A stretch of 64,000 nucleotides of DNA from Dermabacter sp. (GTDB taxonomy: Bacteria > Actinomycetota > Actinomycetes > Actinomycetales > Dermabacteraceae). The notes beneath the pieces were generated by a model. It was not told the origin of the DNA and made no database searches. It saw nothing but the letters and a program-made list of their open reading frames with translations. Below, piece after piece: positions 17,783 to 26,465 of the stretch; the stretch's first letter is position 1, and each line of letters begins with the position of its first letter. The translations under genes and the position numbers were made by a program. Where the stretch lies: the NCBI GenBank assembly GCA_030538475.1, contig JAUNTX010000003.1, forward strand, positions 186,001 to 250,000, read 5' to 3'.

Positions 17783-18640
17783 ATGACCACGACGACAACG
17801 ACGGCGACCGATCCTGCGGGTGAGGACTACACCAGCGGTGAGGGCCTGCGCGCCCTGCTGAACCGGCTCCACGACGCCGGCCCCGGAGCGTGGGAGCACG
17901 ACCCGGTAGCCGCTGAGCTGATGCAGTATGCGGTGCGGAAGTACACGCCGCTGGCGCGCAAGCACGGCCTGGACCCGTGGGAGGCTGCATCGGCGGCGTT
18001 CGAGGTGATGCGCACCCGTGCCGCCCGCGAGGCCGACGACCCTTGGGGCGTTGTGACTCATGCGGTGCGGATCACTTGCGTTGCCGAAGAGCGCGGCCAA
18101 GGGCTGCTGTGCTCGGTGCATCAGGCGAGGCGTCCGCATGTCTCCTGCTTCCACGACCCCGAACGGCTCTCCGAACGCGAGAACACCCTGTCGGACTACC
18201 ACCCGGCGTTCCACGTCACCGACCCCCACCACGACGACGAGGTGGATGCGGATGCGGGTGAGCCGGCGTCGGTCACCGGCGCTGTGGAAGACGCGATCTT
18301 GTTGTTCATGCTGCTGGGCTGGCCCGAGGGCACCGCCCGTCCGGCGATCGAGCACGTCTGCGAAGCCCTCGGCCGGGTCGGGTCACGCACCGGCACCTAT
18401 GAGGCGTTGCGCCGCGACCGGCACGCCCGCGCCCTGCTCGATGTGCCCGCCGCCTCGTGGACGGTGCTGCTGCGGGTGCTGCTGGGCCGCACCACTCCCG
18501 GCTACGGGGCGACCGGCGAAGGACGCGGCATCCTGCTGCGGCTGCTGATCGGCGAGGGCCTGCCCGTGCTGCTGGGCGATGACGGGCTCGTGGCGACCAT
18601 CAGTCACGCTGCACCCCACACCCGACGCAGGGGTGCCTGA
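17783..18640 (+). CDS. ICE protein with sigma-factor-like central region
   Basis: A 285-residue protein. The stretch MQYAVRKYTPLARKHGLDPWEAASAAFEVMRTRAAR, followed by DDPWGVVTHAVRITCVAEERG, resembles sigma-70 region 2, though no full promoter-binding signature can be confirmed. The C-terminal half is helical (WTVLLRVLLG, ILLRLLIGEGLPVLLG). ATG 17,783 is chosen over 17,708 because AGGAGG lies 10 bases upstream and the extra N-terminal residues look random. Its TGA overlaps the ParB-like start (TGATG). A regulatory role in transfer is possible but unproved. Confidence 0.6.
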   Translation: MTTTTTTATDPAGEDYTSGEGLRALLNRLHDAGPGAWEHDPVAAELMQYAVRKYTPLARKHGLDPWEAASAAFEVMRTRAAREADDPWGVVTHAVRITCVAEERGQGLLCSVHQARRPHVSCFHDPERLSERENTLSDYHPAFHVTDPHHDDEVDADAGEPASVTGAVEDAILLFMLLGWPEGTARPAIEHVCEALGRVGSRTGTYEALRRDRHARALLDVPAASWTVLLRVLLGRTTPGYGATGEGRGILLRLLIGEGLPVLLGDDGLVATISHAAPHTRRRGA

Positions 18641-19626
18641 TGAGCGCGGCGACGGGACACATCGAACTCGACCGGACCGTCGAGTCGATCCAGGTCGGAC
18701 GCCGGCACCGCCAAGACCTCGGTGACCTCGACGCGCTCGCCGCGTCGATCGAGCGCGATGGGCTGCTGCAACCCATCACCATCACCCCGGACGGGCTGCT
18801 GGTGTGCGGGGTGCGGCGGCTCGCTGCGATCAGACAGCTCGGCTGGCGCACCGTCAGCGTCTGGGTGCGCTCATCCATCTCGGACAGGTTGGGGCACCTG
18901 CTGGCAGAGCAGGACGACAACCAGCTCCACAAGACTCTCTCCCCGCTGGAAGCCGCCGGCCTCTACCGCGAAATCAAGGAACTCATGACCGAGGACGCTG
19001 CCCGCCGCGATCAGGCGACGCAGTTCTCGACGGAGCATCAGCCCCGGTGGAACGGGGGTGGAAACTTTCCACCCCCGTTGACCCCGCCGGGCAAGGTCCG
19101 CGAGCAGGCCGCCGCGATGATCCCTGGCGCCCCGTCGTACAAGACGATGGACAAGATCGGCTACCTGCAACACCTCGCCACCGACCCCGACGCTCCTGTC
19201 TCGTTGCGCGCGGAGGCGCAGGCGGGGTTGGTGAAGATCGAGGCCGGCGGGCCGGTCGATCCGGTGTATCAGCGCATCCGCGACATTCACCAAGCCAGCG
19301 ACGACGCGCATCTGCACGACCTGGCCGAACAAGCCCTCGCCCGCGTGGACGCCGAGACGAAGAAGGGCAAGAAGAAGGCGAAGAAGCCCCAGCCTGTTGC
19401 GCCGGTGGTGCCGGACGCCCGGTATGCGGTGCGGGCGTTCGTGCTGACCTGGACCGAACTCGATTCGTGGTGGCTGCACTACGACCTGGACGAGCTCGCC
19501 GCTCAGCTCACCGACGAGCAAGCCGAAGCGTTCTACGCGACCGCCGAAGGCACCCGCCAGTTCGCCACCGACCTCCACGCCGCACGCGAACAAGAGTCAC
19601 AGGTTCCGCGCCTACGCGCACTCTGA
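18640..19626 (+). CDS. ParB/RepB/Spo0J-like nuclease-domain protein
   Basis: A 328-residue protein with an N-terminal ParB/Srx domain: DLDALAASIERDGLLQPITITPDGLLVCGVRRLAAIRQLGW, the GxRR loop being typical of CTP/ATP-binding ParB folds. It is followed by LAEQDDNQLHKTLSPLEAAGLYREIKEL, which corresponds to the HTH-containing region, and then a Lys-rich hinge (KKGKKKAKK). No ParA gene is seen in the window. It may regulate or stabilise the excised element rather than segregate it. The start overlaps the previous stop. Confidence 0.85.
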   Translation: MSAATGHIELDRTVESIQVGRRHRQDLGDLDALAASIERDGLLQPITITPDGLLVCGVRRLAAIRQLGWRTVSVWVRSSISDRLGHLLAEQDDNQLHKTLSPLEAAGLYREIKELMTEDAARRDQATQFSTEHQPRWNGGGNFPPPLTPPGKVREQAAAMIPGAPSYKTMDKIGYLQHLATDPDAPVSLRAEAQAGLVKIEAGGPVDPVYQRIRDIHQASDDAHLHDLAEQALARVDAETKKGKKKAKKPQPVAPVVPDARYAVRAFVLTWTELDSWWLHYDLDELAAQLTDEQAEAFYATAEGTRQFATDLHAAREQESQVPRLRAL

Positions 19627-19652
19627 CCTTCTGCGCCGGGATCGTGGTCGGT

Positions 19653-19677
19653 CGGGGTGCACCTGACGGGCATGAAG
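19653..19677 (+). repeat. intergenic motif copy 1
   Basis: A GGGGTGCACCT core followed by GACGGGCATGAAG, in the 45-base gap between the ParB-like and VirB8-like genes. The same motif recurs at 22,309 and 28,952, each time directly after a gene end. Confidence 0.6.
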
Positions 19678-20352
19678 ACTTCTCCCTCTCCGTCGTTTCC
19701 GCGTGGCCGCCTGATCGCGCTGATCGCCGCCGGCCTCGTGCTGCTGATCCTCGCCGGTGTCGGCATCTACGGCCTCATCCTCGGCCCGCGCACCACCAAC
19801 AACCCGACCCCCGACCCCGCGCCGTCACCGTCTCACACGCTCATGCCGCCCGGACCATCCTCGCCGCGGCTGCCGGTCGTGCTGCGGTCGGCGGACCCGG
19901 AGAAGTTCGCCCGCAACGTCGCCGAGGCGATCTTCGCGTGGGACACCACCAGCGGCCTGATGCCGCTGGACTACACGGCCGCGATCCTCGATGTCGGTGA
20001 CCCCTCCGGCACCGAGCAGGCGGGCCTCGCCTCCGACCTGGCGATGTATCTGCCGACGCGGGAGGCATGGATCGAACTGCGCAAGCACGAGACCCGCCAA
20101 CACCTCGTCATCGACCGCGCGGTGATCCCGGAAGCATGGGATGACGCGGTGGCGCAGGCGCAACCCGGTCAGATCGCGCCCGGGACGGCCGCGTACACGA
20201 TCGAGGGCACCCGGCACCGCGACGGCCTCTGGAACGGCGAGCCCGTGTCCAGCGAGCACGCGGTGTCGTTCACCGTGTTCATCGTCTGCGCCCCGACCTA
20301 TCCGACCTGTCACCTGTTGCGGCTGTCCCAGCTCGACAACCCGCTGCGATGA
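19672..20352 (+). CDS. VirB8-like membrane-anchored transfer protein
   Basis: About 226 residues: a short basic N-terminus, one membrane segment (LIALIAAGLVLLILAGVGIYGLIL), a Pro/Thr linker, then a soluble domain of about 150 residues with the order expected of a VirB8/TcpC-like NTF2 fold (ARNVAEAIFAWDTTSGLMPLDYTAAIL). Such proteins are bitopic scaffold parts of the conjugation channel. ATG 19,672 is chosen; a GTG at 19,657 would add MHLTG but falls inside a recurring non-coding motif. The wall hydrolase follows 13 bases later. Confidence 0.65.
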   Translation: MKTSPSPSFPRGRLIALIAAGLVLLILAGVGIYGLILGPRTTNNPTPDPAPSPSHTLMPPGPSSPRLPVVLRSADPEKFARNVAEAIFAWDTTSGLMPLDYTAAILDVGDPSGTEQAGLASDLAMYLPTREAWIELRKHETRQHLVIDRAVIPEAWDDAVAQAQPGQIAPGTAAYTIEGTRHRDGLWNGEPVSSEHAVSFTVFIVCAPTYPTCHLLRLSQLDNPLR

Positions 20353-20365
20353 GGACGGGCCTGTC

Positions 20366-21976
20366 GTGTTCAAGAAGTTCGCTGTCCTCGCGCTCGCCGC
20401 GCTGTTCTTCGGCCCGGCGATGCTGCTACTGGCGATCGGGGTGCTGATGAACCCCGCCGCCATCGCCGCCTGCACCACCACCGGCACGCTCTCGGTCGGT
20501 AACGTCCCCGACAGCCTCCAAGTGACCACCGCGGGCGGCTACACCTTCACCCTGAACAAGCGGCAACTCACCCATGCCGCGACGATCATCACGGTCGGCG
20601 GCCGGATCGACGGCGTGGGCCGGCCTGGGGTGAAGGTCGCGCTGACGGCAGCGCTCACTGAGTCCACGCTGCGGATGCTCAGCAACACCAGCGCCTACCC
20701 CGAGTCCGCGAACTATCCCAACGACGGCAACGGCGGCGACCACGACTCCCTCGGCCTGTTCCAGATGCGCCCGCAATCCGGGTGGGGCACCGTCGCAGAG
20801 TTGATGGACCCGAACTATCAAGCCGCCGCGTTCTTCGGCGGCCCGACCGGCCCCAACTATCCGAGCCCGCGCGGCCTGCTCGACATTCCCGGCTGGGAAC
20901 GGATGGACCCCGGGGAGGCGGCCCAGGCGGTCGAGGTCAGTGCGTTCCCGGACAGGTATCGCAACTACGCGCCGGTCGCTGAGGCGATCCTCGACACTCT
21001 CACCCGCACGGGCGGGCGGGGCGGCCCCGTCGTCGGGGTGGCGGAGTCGTCGCGGGTGGTGTTCCCGCTGCCGGAGGGGACGTGGGTCAAGACCGACGAC
21101 TTCGGGCCGCGTATCCACCCGATCACCGGGCAAGAGTCGTTCCACACCGGCCTTGACCTCGGCGCGGCCGACGGCACCCCGATCCTCGCCGCCGCGGACG
21201 GCACCGTCACTGTCGCGGAATACAGCGGTGGCTATGGCGGCCTGATCGTCATCGAGCACACCATCGACGGTCAGACTGTCGCGACGGCCTACGCGCATAT
21301 GTGGCTGGGCGGCATCCACGTTCACGTTGGCGATCGGGTGAGCGCCGGGCAGCACATCGGTGATGTCGGCTCCTCGGGCATGTCGACCGGAGCGCATCTG
21401 CACTTCGAGGTCCGCCCCGGCGGCACCAACGGCGAAGCGATTGACCCGGCGAAGTGGCTCAACGACCACGGCGCCGCGAACCTCCCCGAAGCCGCCACCG
21501 GCCCCGCCGCAGGCTGCCAGACCGGCACGGCCGGCGCGCCGACCCCGTTGACGGGTGACCCGGATCAGATGGTCGACGACCCAACGAGCAACGGGCAGAT
21601 CACCGCGCGGCTCGCGCACCTCATGGCCCAGACCAAAGCGGCGTTTCCCGAGACCGGCTGGGGCTGCTACTCACCGAGACCGGGCACGAAGTCGGAGCAC
21701 CCGCTCGGACGGGCGTGTGACATCACCTTCGGCAACGCCATCGGCCACTACCCGACACCGGCTCAGTTGGAGGTCGGCTGGAAGGTCACCAACTGGATGA
21801 AGGACAACGCCGACGCCCTCGGCGTGGAGTACCTGATCTGGCAAGGCAAAATCTGGTCCGTCGCCCGCGACGATCAGGGATGGCGACCCTACAACGGCGG
21901 CGGGATGCACGACCCCGGCAACGTCACGGGAGGCCACTTCGACCACCTGCACGTCACCGTGAAAGCCGGTGCCTGA
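20366..21976 (+). CDS. three-domain peptidoglycan hydrolase of the conjugation machine (VirB1-like)
   Basis: A 536-residue protein with an N-terminal membrane anchor. Three wall-active modules follow: a lysozyme/transglycosylase-like domain (AALTESTLRML with likely catalytic E99, then SLGLFQMRP); an M23/LytM endopeptidase (HTGLDLG with H260, HLHFEV with H344 and H346); and a C-terminal M15/VanY-like domain (SEHPLGRACD with H445 and D452, HFDHLHV with H527 and H529). All zinc-ligand motifs look intact. It would open the cell wall for the transfer channel. GTG 20,366 is the chosen start. The final TGA overlaps the next ATG. Confidence 0.88.
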   Translation: MFKKFAVLALAALFFGPAMLLLAIGVLMNPAAIAACTTTGTLSVGNVPDSLQVTTAGGYTFTLNKRQLTHAATIITVGGRIDGVGRPGVKVALTAALTESTLRMLSNTSAYPESANYPNDGNGGDHDSLGLFQMRPQSGWGTVAELMDPNYQAAAFFGGPTGPNYPSPRGLLDIPGWERMDPGEAAQAVEVSAFPDRYRNYAPVAEAILDTLTRTGGRGGPVVGVAESSRVVFPLPEGTWVKTDDFGPRIHPITGQESFHTGLDLGAADGTPILAAADGTVTVAEYSGGYGGLIVIEHTIDGQTVATAYAHMWLGGIHVHVGDRVSAGQHIGDVGSSGMSTGAHLHFEVRPGGTNGEAIDPAKWLNDHGAANLPEAATGPAAGCQTGTAGAPTPLTGDPDQMVDDPTSNGQITARLAHLMAQTKAAFPETGWGCYSPRPGTKSEHPLGRACDITFGNAIGHYPTPAQLEVGWKVTNWMKDNADALGVEYLIWQGKIWSVARDDQGWRPYNGGGMHDPGNVTGGHFDHLHVTVKAGA

Positions 21977-22242
21977 TGGACGTATTCCCCGACTTCGACG
22001 GCCTGGCCGGGATCGGCGATCTGAAACAGGTCGTCGGTGCGCTGTTCATGTTCGTGCTCATCATCGCCGTACTCATGCTGATCGTCTCAGCGGTCTGCTG
22101 GGCGATCGCCGCCGCCCACGGCAACTACTCCGCAGCCGCCAAGGGCAGGGTGGGCGTGCTGGTCGCCCTCGGCGCCGCAGTGCTCGCCGGCGGCGGAGTG
22201 GCGTGGATGAACTGGCTCATCGCCCTCGGCCAACGACTCTGA
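21976..22242 (+). CDS. pilin-like/VirB2-like small membrane protein, copy 1
   Basis: An 88-residue protein with two hydrophobic segments (GALFMFVLIIAVLMLIVSAV and VLVALGAAVLAGGGVAW) separated by a short polar loop with KGRVG. This is the build of VirB2/TrbC-like pilins. It is clearly paralogous to the protein at 22,360 and shares IVSAV.WA and A..KGRVGVLV. It is translationally coupled to the wall hydrolase. A GC-rich hairpin follows its stop codon. Confidence 0.7.
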   Translation: MDVFPDFDGLAGIGDLKQVVGALFMFVLIIAVLMLIVSAVCWAIAAAHGNYSAAAKGRVGVLVALGAAVLAGGGVAWMNWLIALGQRL

Positions 22243-22257
22243 CCCCCTCATCCATCT

Positions 22258-22279
22258 GGCCCGCCCCTCGGGGCGGGCC
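22258..22279 (+). terminator. strong hairpin between the two pilin-like genes
   Basis: GGCCCGCCC pairs perfectly with GGGCGGGCC around a CTCG loop. Only TT follows, so this may be a partial terminator or RNA-stabilising stem that separates expression of the two pilin paralogues. Confidence 0.5.
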
Positions 22280-22308
22280 TTCGCCATGTCTGGGCGGGTG
22301 CTGGTGGG

Positions 22309-22331
22309 CGGGGTGCACCTGTGGGCAGAAG
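22309..22331 (+). repeat. intergenic motif copy 2
   Basis: A CGGGGTGCACCT core followed by GTGGGCAGAAG. It is not in frame with the downstream start at 22,360, which argues that it is conserved as DNA or RNA rather than as a peptide. Confidence 0.6.
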
Positions 22332-22359
22332 CAACCCTCAGCGTGAATGGAGAACCGTC

Positions 22360-22629
22360 GTGATCGACATCGACCCCAATGGCACCGGCCTTCCCGGTAT
22401 CGAACAGCTCCGCACCATCGTCGGTGCCGTGATGACGGTGGGCCTGATCCTCGCCGTTCTCGCCCTGATCGTCTCCGCGGTCGTGTGGGCCTACGGCGCG
22501 AACAGCTCCAACGCGCATCTCGCCGGGCGGGGAAAGGTCGGCGTCCTCGTGTCCTGCGGTGCGGCGATCATCTGCGGCGCGAGCGTCGCGCTCGTGAACT
22601 TTTTCTGGGGCGTCGGCCAAGCCGTCTGA
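22360..22629 (+). CDS. pilin-like/VirB2-like small membrane protein, copy 2
   Basis: An 89-residue protein with two hydrophobic segments (IVGAVMTVGLILAVLALIVSAVVW and VGVLVSCGAAIICGASVALVNFF). It matches the protein at 21,976 over most of its length. The GTG at 22,360 has a GGAG about 7 bases upstream; an in-frame GTG at 22,321 lies within a repeated motif and is less likely. Tandem pilin-like genes may provide major and minor subunits of the transfer apparatus. Confidence 0.65.
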   Translation: MIDIDPNGTGLPGIEQLRTIVGAVMTVGLILAVLALIVSAVVWAYGANSSNAHLAGRGKVGVLVSCGAAIICGASVALVNFFWGVGQAV

Positions 22630-22662
22630 TTCGCAACGTCCGCGAGGAAGGCAGGTCTTGTC

Positions 22663-24042
22663 ATGGGCATTTGCGATGTCCCGGTGATTTCCACCGTCTG
22701 CGACGTGGCCGGCGAAGCCGCCGCCACGCTGGTGTCGGCCCCATTCGACTGGCTCGCCAGCGCGATGGGCGGCGCTGCCGGGTGGCTGTTCGAGGCCGTC
22801 TGGTCGGTCTTCGACACCACCACGCTGGTGGACGTGCAACGGCCCGGATTCGTGTCGGTGTTCAACCTCGTGTTCGGCATCGCCGTGTTCGTGATGCTGC
22901 TGTTCTTCGCCCTGCAGCTCATCACCGGCATGATCCGCCGCGACCCCACCGCCCTCACCCGGGCGGCGCTCGGCCTGGGCAAATCGGTGCTCGGATCCTT
23001 CGTGGTCATCACCCTGACCGCGCTGCTGCTGGAAATCACCGACCAGCTCTGCGTCGGCATCATCCAAGCCGCCGGCGAAACCACCGAGACGATGGGCGAC
23101 AAGATCGCCGCGCTCGTCCTGGCCCTGTCCGGCCTGTCCATCGCCGCACCCGGTGTCGGAGCGATCATCATGATCTTCCTCGCCGGCCTGGCGATCGCAT
23201 CAGCGGCGATCGTGTGGCTGTCGCTGCTGATCCGCAAGTCGCTGCTGCTGGTCGCGGTCGCGCTCGCCCCGTTGGCATTCTCTGGCTCGTCGTGGGACGC
23301 GGCACGCGGCTGGGTCGGCAAGTGGGCCATGTTCGTCATCGCCTTGATCTTGTCCAAACTCGTGCTGGTCGTAATCTTCCTCGTCGCGATCACCCAGGTC
23401 GCCGCACCCATCGACCTCGACCTGGCCTCGGTATCCGATCCGCTGTCCGGGATCGTGCTCATGGCCTTGGCGGGGTTCGCCCCGTATCTGACGTATCGGT
23501 TCCTCGCGTTCGTCGGCACCGACTACTACGGGCAGGCCGGTGCCGAGGACGACGCCAAGCGGGCACTGAACCGGCCCATCCCCGTTCCCTCCAAGCCGTC
23601 CGGCGACGGACCGAAGAAGGTCCTCGACGGCCAAACCAACGGCAGCGGCAGCGGTGGCGGCGGCGGCACGGGTGGAGGTGCCGGTGCACCGCCGAAGCCC
23701 ACCCCGGCCGCCGGAAGTGGCGGCGGCGCAAGTGCTGCCGGTGCAGGAGCTGGCGCGGGCGGAAGTGCCGGAGCTGGAGCCAGCGCGGGCGCCGGAGCCG
23801 GGGCGGGTGCTGCGGCTGCGGGTCCGGCGGCGGCGGTCGTAGTCGGTGCGCAGGTGGTGAAGGGTGCCGCCACGGCGGGGCCGAAGGCCGGGACGGCGCT
23901 GGCGGGTGAGGCCGAGACGACCGCCGCCGGGGCCGGGCAGGCCAGCGCACCGCCACCGCCCTCGACACCTGTGCCGACCGCTCCACCGAGCCCGCGCCCG
24001 GCAACCCCGACCCCACCCGCGCCCAAGCCGACGAAGGAATGA
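22663..24042 (+). CDS. VirB6/TrbL-like polytopic transfer protein
   Basis: A 459-residue protein. About six membrane segments occupy residues 60-300 (FNLVFGIAVFVMLLFFALQLI, VLGSFVVITLTALLL, IIMIFLAGLAIASAAIVWLSLLI, MFVIALILSKLVLVVIFLVAI). The last 140 residues are an extreme Gly/Ala/Pro low-complexity tail. VirB6/TrbL proteins form part of the inner-membrane channel. An AGGAAGG site lies close upstream of the ATG. The tail is coded by near-repetitive GC-rich sequence and probably varies in length between relatives. Confidence 0.78.
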   Translation: MGICDVPVISTVCDVAGEAAATLVSAPFDWLASAMGGAAGWLFEAVWSVFDTTTLVDVQRPGFVSVFNLVFGIAVFVMLLFFALQLITGMIRRDPTALTRAALGLGKSVLGSFVVITLTALLLEITDQLCVGIIQAAGETTETMGDKIAALVLALSGLSIAAPGVGAIIMIFLAGLAIASAAIVWLSLLIRKSLLLVAVALAPLAFSGSSWDAARGWVGKWAMFVIALILSKLVLVVIFLVAITQVAAPIDLDLASVSDPLSGIVLMALAGFAPYLTYRFLAFVGTDYYGQAGAEDDAKRALNRPIPVPSKPSGDGPKKVLDGQTNGSGSGGGGGTGGGAGAPPKPTPAAGSGGGASAAGAGAGAGGSAGAGASAGAGAGAGAAAAGPAAAVVVGAQVVKGAATAGPKAGTALAGEAETTAAGAGQASAPPPPSTPVPTAPPSPRPATPTPPAPKPTKE

Positions 24043-24045
24043 CCG

Positions 24046-25515
24046 ATGGCCAGTCACGCGAAACAGACCGCCGAGCCGGGCGAGCTGGTGCCGGTGAAGT
24101 TCAGCCGCCTCACCCGCCGGGGCGTCCTATTGGGGTTGTCGGTCGCGCAGCTCGTCACCCTCGGCATCGGCGGCCTGACCCTGATCGGCGCGTTCTACGC
24201 CGGCGGCGGGATGCTGCTCGCCTACACCGCCCCTGTCTGGGTGCTCTGCGCCGCCCTGACCTGGATACCTGTCGGCGGGCGTCCGGTCGTGGAGTGGCTG
24301 CCGGTCACGTTCTGGTGGCTGTGGCGGGTCACGGGCGGGCAGTTGCTCTACCGCCGCCGCATCGTCCGGCCCCGCCCCGTCGGCACCCTCGCGCTGCCCG
24401 GCGACGTGGCGAGGCTGCGGGAGTACGCCGACCCAGAGAGCGGGGCGTGCATGATCCACGACCCCCACGCCGCGACCCTCACGGTGGTGTGCGAGGTGAC
24501 GCACCCCGCCTTCGTCTTGCTTGATCCGGGCGAGCAGGAGCGCCGTGTCACGACCTGGGGCCGTGCGTTGGCGACGGTGTGCCGCTCGGGGAGGATCGCG
24601 ACGCTGCAAGTCCTCGAACGCACCCTGCCCGACTCGGGCACGGGGCTGGCGGAGTGGTGGACCACGCATGGCACCCCGGACGGCTCGTGGGCCGCCGATA
24701 CCTACGCCGAGTTGATCGAGCGTGCCGGCCCGGCCGGGGAACGGCACGCCACCACCATCAGCCTGTCGCTGGACATGAAGGCCGCCTCCCGGCAGATCAG
24801 GACCGCCGGCGGCGGCATCAAGGGCGCCGCCGGAGTGCTGCGGCAAGAGATGTCCACGCTGGTATCCGCGTTGCGGTCGGCCGACCTCGCCCCGTCCGGC
24901 TGGCTCGACGCCGGCCAGATCGCGGTCATCCTCCGCTCCGCCTACGACCCGGCGGTCGCCTCCGCGTTGGAGCGGCACGGGCAGATCGGCCGTGACCTCG
25001 CCACTGCCGGCCCGGTCGCAGTCACCGAAACGTGGGGCAACCTGCGCACCGACTCCGCCCACCACGCCGTGCTCTGGGTCTCCGAATGGCCCCGAAGCCT
25101 TGTCTATCCCGGCTTCGCCGCCCCGATCCTGCTCTCCACCGGCATCCAGCGGGCCGTGTCACTGATCTACACGCCGATGCGCTCCGACCAGGCCGCCCGC
25201 GACATCCGCCGCAAGAAGGTCGAATACATCTCGGACGCGACCCAGCGTGCCCGGCTCGGGCAGATCGAGGACGCCGCCCAATCCGCCGAGTTCCAAGACG
25301 TGCTGCAACAAGAAGCCGACCTCACCGCCGGGCACGGCGTCCTGCGCGTGACCGGCCTCATCTCGGTGTCGGCACCGAGCATCGACGACCTCGAAGCCGC
25401 AGTCGCCGCGATCACCCAAGCCGCCATCCAAAGCTCCTGCGAAACCAGGCGGCTCGTCGGCCAGCAAGCCGCCGGTTTCACCGCAGCTGCTCTGCCGCTG
25501 TGCCGGAGGGTGTGA
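24046..25515 (+). CDS. SCO6880-family type IV secretion protein
   Basis: A 489-residue protein that starts 3 bases after the VirB6-like gene. Two membrane segments near the N-terminus (LLGLSVAQLVTLGIGGLTLIGAFYAGGGMLLAYTAPVWVLCAAL) precede a large soluble region. This is the arrangement of SCO6880-type proteins, which resemble VirB3 fused to the N-terminal part of VirB4 and pair with a separate ATPase. The ATPase partner is at 27,467. In this element the pair is split by the HEPN cargo and one ICE gene. Confidence 0.8.
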   Translation: MASHAKQTAEPGELVPVKFSRLTRRGVLLGLSVAQLVTLGIGGLTLIGAFYAGGGMLLAYTAPVWVLCAALTWIPVGGRPVVEWLPVTFWWLWRVTGGQLLYRRRIVRPRPVGTLALPGDVARLREYADPESGACMIHDPHAATLTVVCEVTHPAFVLLDPGEQERRVTTWGRALATVCRSGRIATLQVLERTLPDSGTGLAEWWTTHGTPDGSWAADTYAELIERAGPAGERHATTISLSLDMKAASRQIRTAGGGIKGAAGVLRQEMSTLVSALRSADLAPSGWLDAGQIAVILRSAYDPAVASALERHGQIGRDLATAGPVAVTETWGNLRTDSAHHAVLWVSEWPRSLVYPGFAAPILLSTGIQRAVSLIYTPMRSDQAARDIRRKKVEYISDATQRARLGQIEDAAQSAEFQDVLQQEADLTAGHGVLRVTGLISVSAPSIDDLEAAVAAITQAAIQSSCETRRLVGQQAAGFTAAALPLCRRV

Positions 25516-25591
25516 CAGTGTTCACCGCTGAGCGTGATCATCCGCGCCGACTCGCTGCGGCTGTCAGGTGAAGTGCGAGAAACTTGGGGGT

Positions 25592-26452
25592 ATGAGCGAG
25601 ATCAACTTTGCGCGGTACCGGGCGTATGTCGACGCGCGGGTAGAGGCGAACAACGCCATGATCGCTCTTCTTGCAGGCTCTCGGCTGGCCGCGCACAACC
25701 TCCAGCTGCACAGCGGCTCTCCCCATCAGCTCCCTGGACTCTTTCCAGCCGTGAACGACATCGACCGTTTCAACCTGCTGCCGGACAGGGCATCCCAGCT
25801 CCTACTCGACGCCGATGCGCACCTCGCGGCAGTGGCGATTCCATACGCACTGGCGGTCTATGAGGCCTTCGTCAAAGACGCGATCGCCATGCTGAGCGAT
25901 GCAGGCTACGCAGTGTCACAGTCTTGGGGTGCCTTGAACGCCGGACGCATGCGCAAGACCTTCTTCGACGCCGCCGGCGTCGAAGAACCAGCTGATGTGA
26001 TCCCTCTCTTCCACGTACTTCGTTGTGTTCGGAACGCCCAGATTCATCACGCAGGCCACGTGACAGCGGAAGTGACTGAGGTACTGGACTCGTTGACGGA
26101 TGCGCAGCGCGAGCGATGGGAACAACTGACAATGGCGCCGCTCAACTCGATGATGAAGGAGGGAAAGCTGCACTTCACAATCGGCCACTTGATCGCTGCG
26201 TTCGCCGTCACGAAGGAGGGGGCGCGGCGCCTAAACGAAATTCTGGGGCAGAAGTTGAGCAGAGAGACCTGGGCCGGGATCGCCGTTGCCGATTTCGCCG
26301 AATCTGCCGAGCACCCACGCAATAGCAGGCAATGGAAACGCGGGCTCTTGGGGTTTGCACGATTCCACTACCTTGGCGGACTAAATCTGAGCGGGGAAGA
26401 ACTCGAACTAGCGGCAAGACAGTCAGGGTACTGGACCGCGACATCGTGGTGA
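25592..26452 (+). CDS. HEPN-domain protein, cargo inside the transfer operon
   Basis: A 286-residue protein, mostly helical. VLRCVRNAQIHHAG gives a HEPN-type Rx4H motif (R147-N-A-Q-I-H152), preceded by helices such as LAVYEAFVKDAIAML, as in RiboL-PSP/MAE-type HEPN proteins that often act as RNases in toxins and defence. No antitoxin-like partner gene is seen. It interrupts the otherwise compact transfer operon, is visibly less GC-rich than its neighbours, and the next 200 bases carry an antisense tRNA-like block. The ATG at 25,592 follows GGGGG very closely; a GTG at 25,568 is an alternative. Nuclease activity is inferred. Confidence 0.65.
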   Translation: MSEINFARYRAYVDARVEANNAMIALLAGSRLAAHNLQLHSGSPHQLPGLFPAVNDIDRFNLLPDRASQLLLDADAHLAAVAIPYALAVYEAFVKDAIAMLSDAGYAVSQSWGALNAGRMRKTFFDAAGVEEPADVIPLFHVLRCVRNAQIHHAGHVTAEVTEVLDSLTDAQRERWEQLTMAPLNSMMKEGKLHFTIGHLIAAFAVTKEGARRLNEILGQKLSRETWAGIAVADFAESAEHPRNSRQWKRGLLGFARFHYLGGLNLSGEELELAARQSGYWTATSW

Positions 26453-26465
26453 AAAGAACACGGGG

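Noticed and set aside
22347..23909. 520-residue plus-strand frame across the pilin-like and VirB6-like genes
   Set aside because: Out of frame with two well-supported membrane proteins and extremely Arg-rich, typical of a GC-rich shadow.
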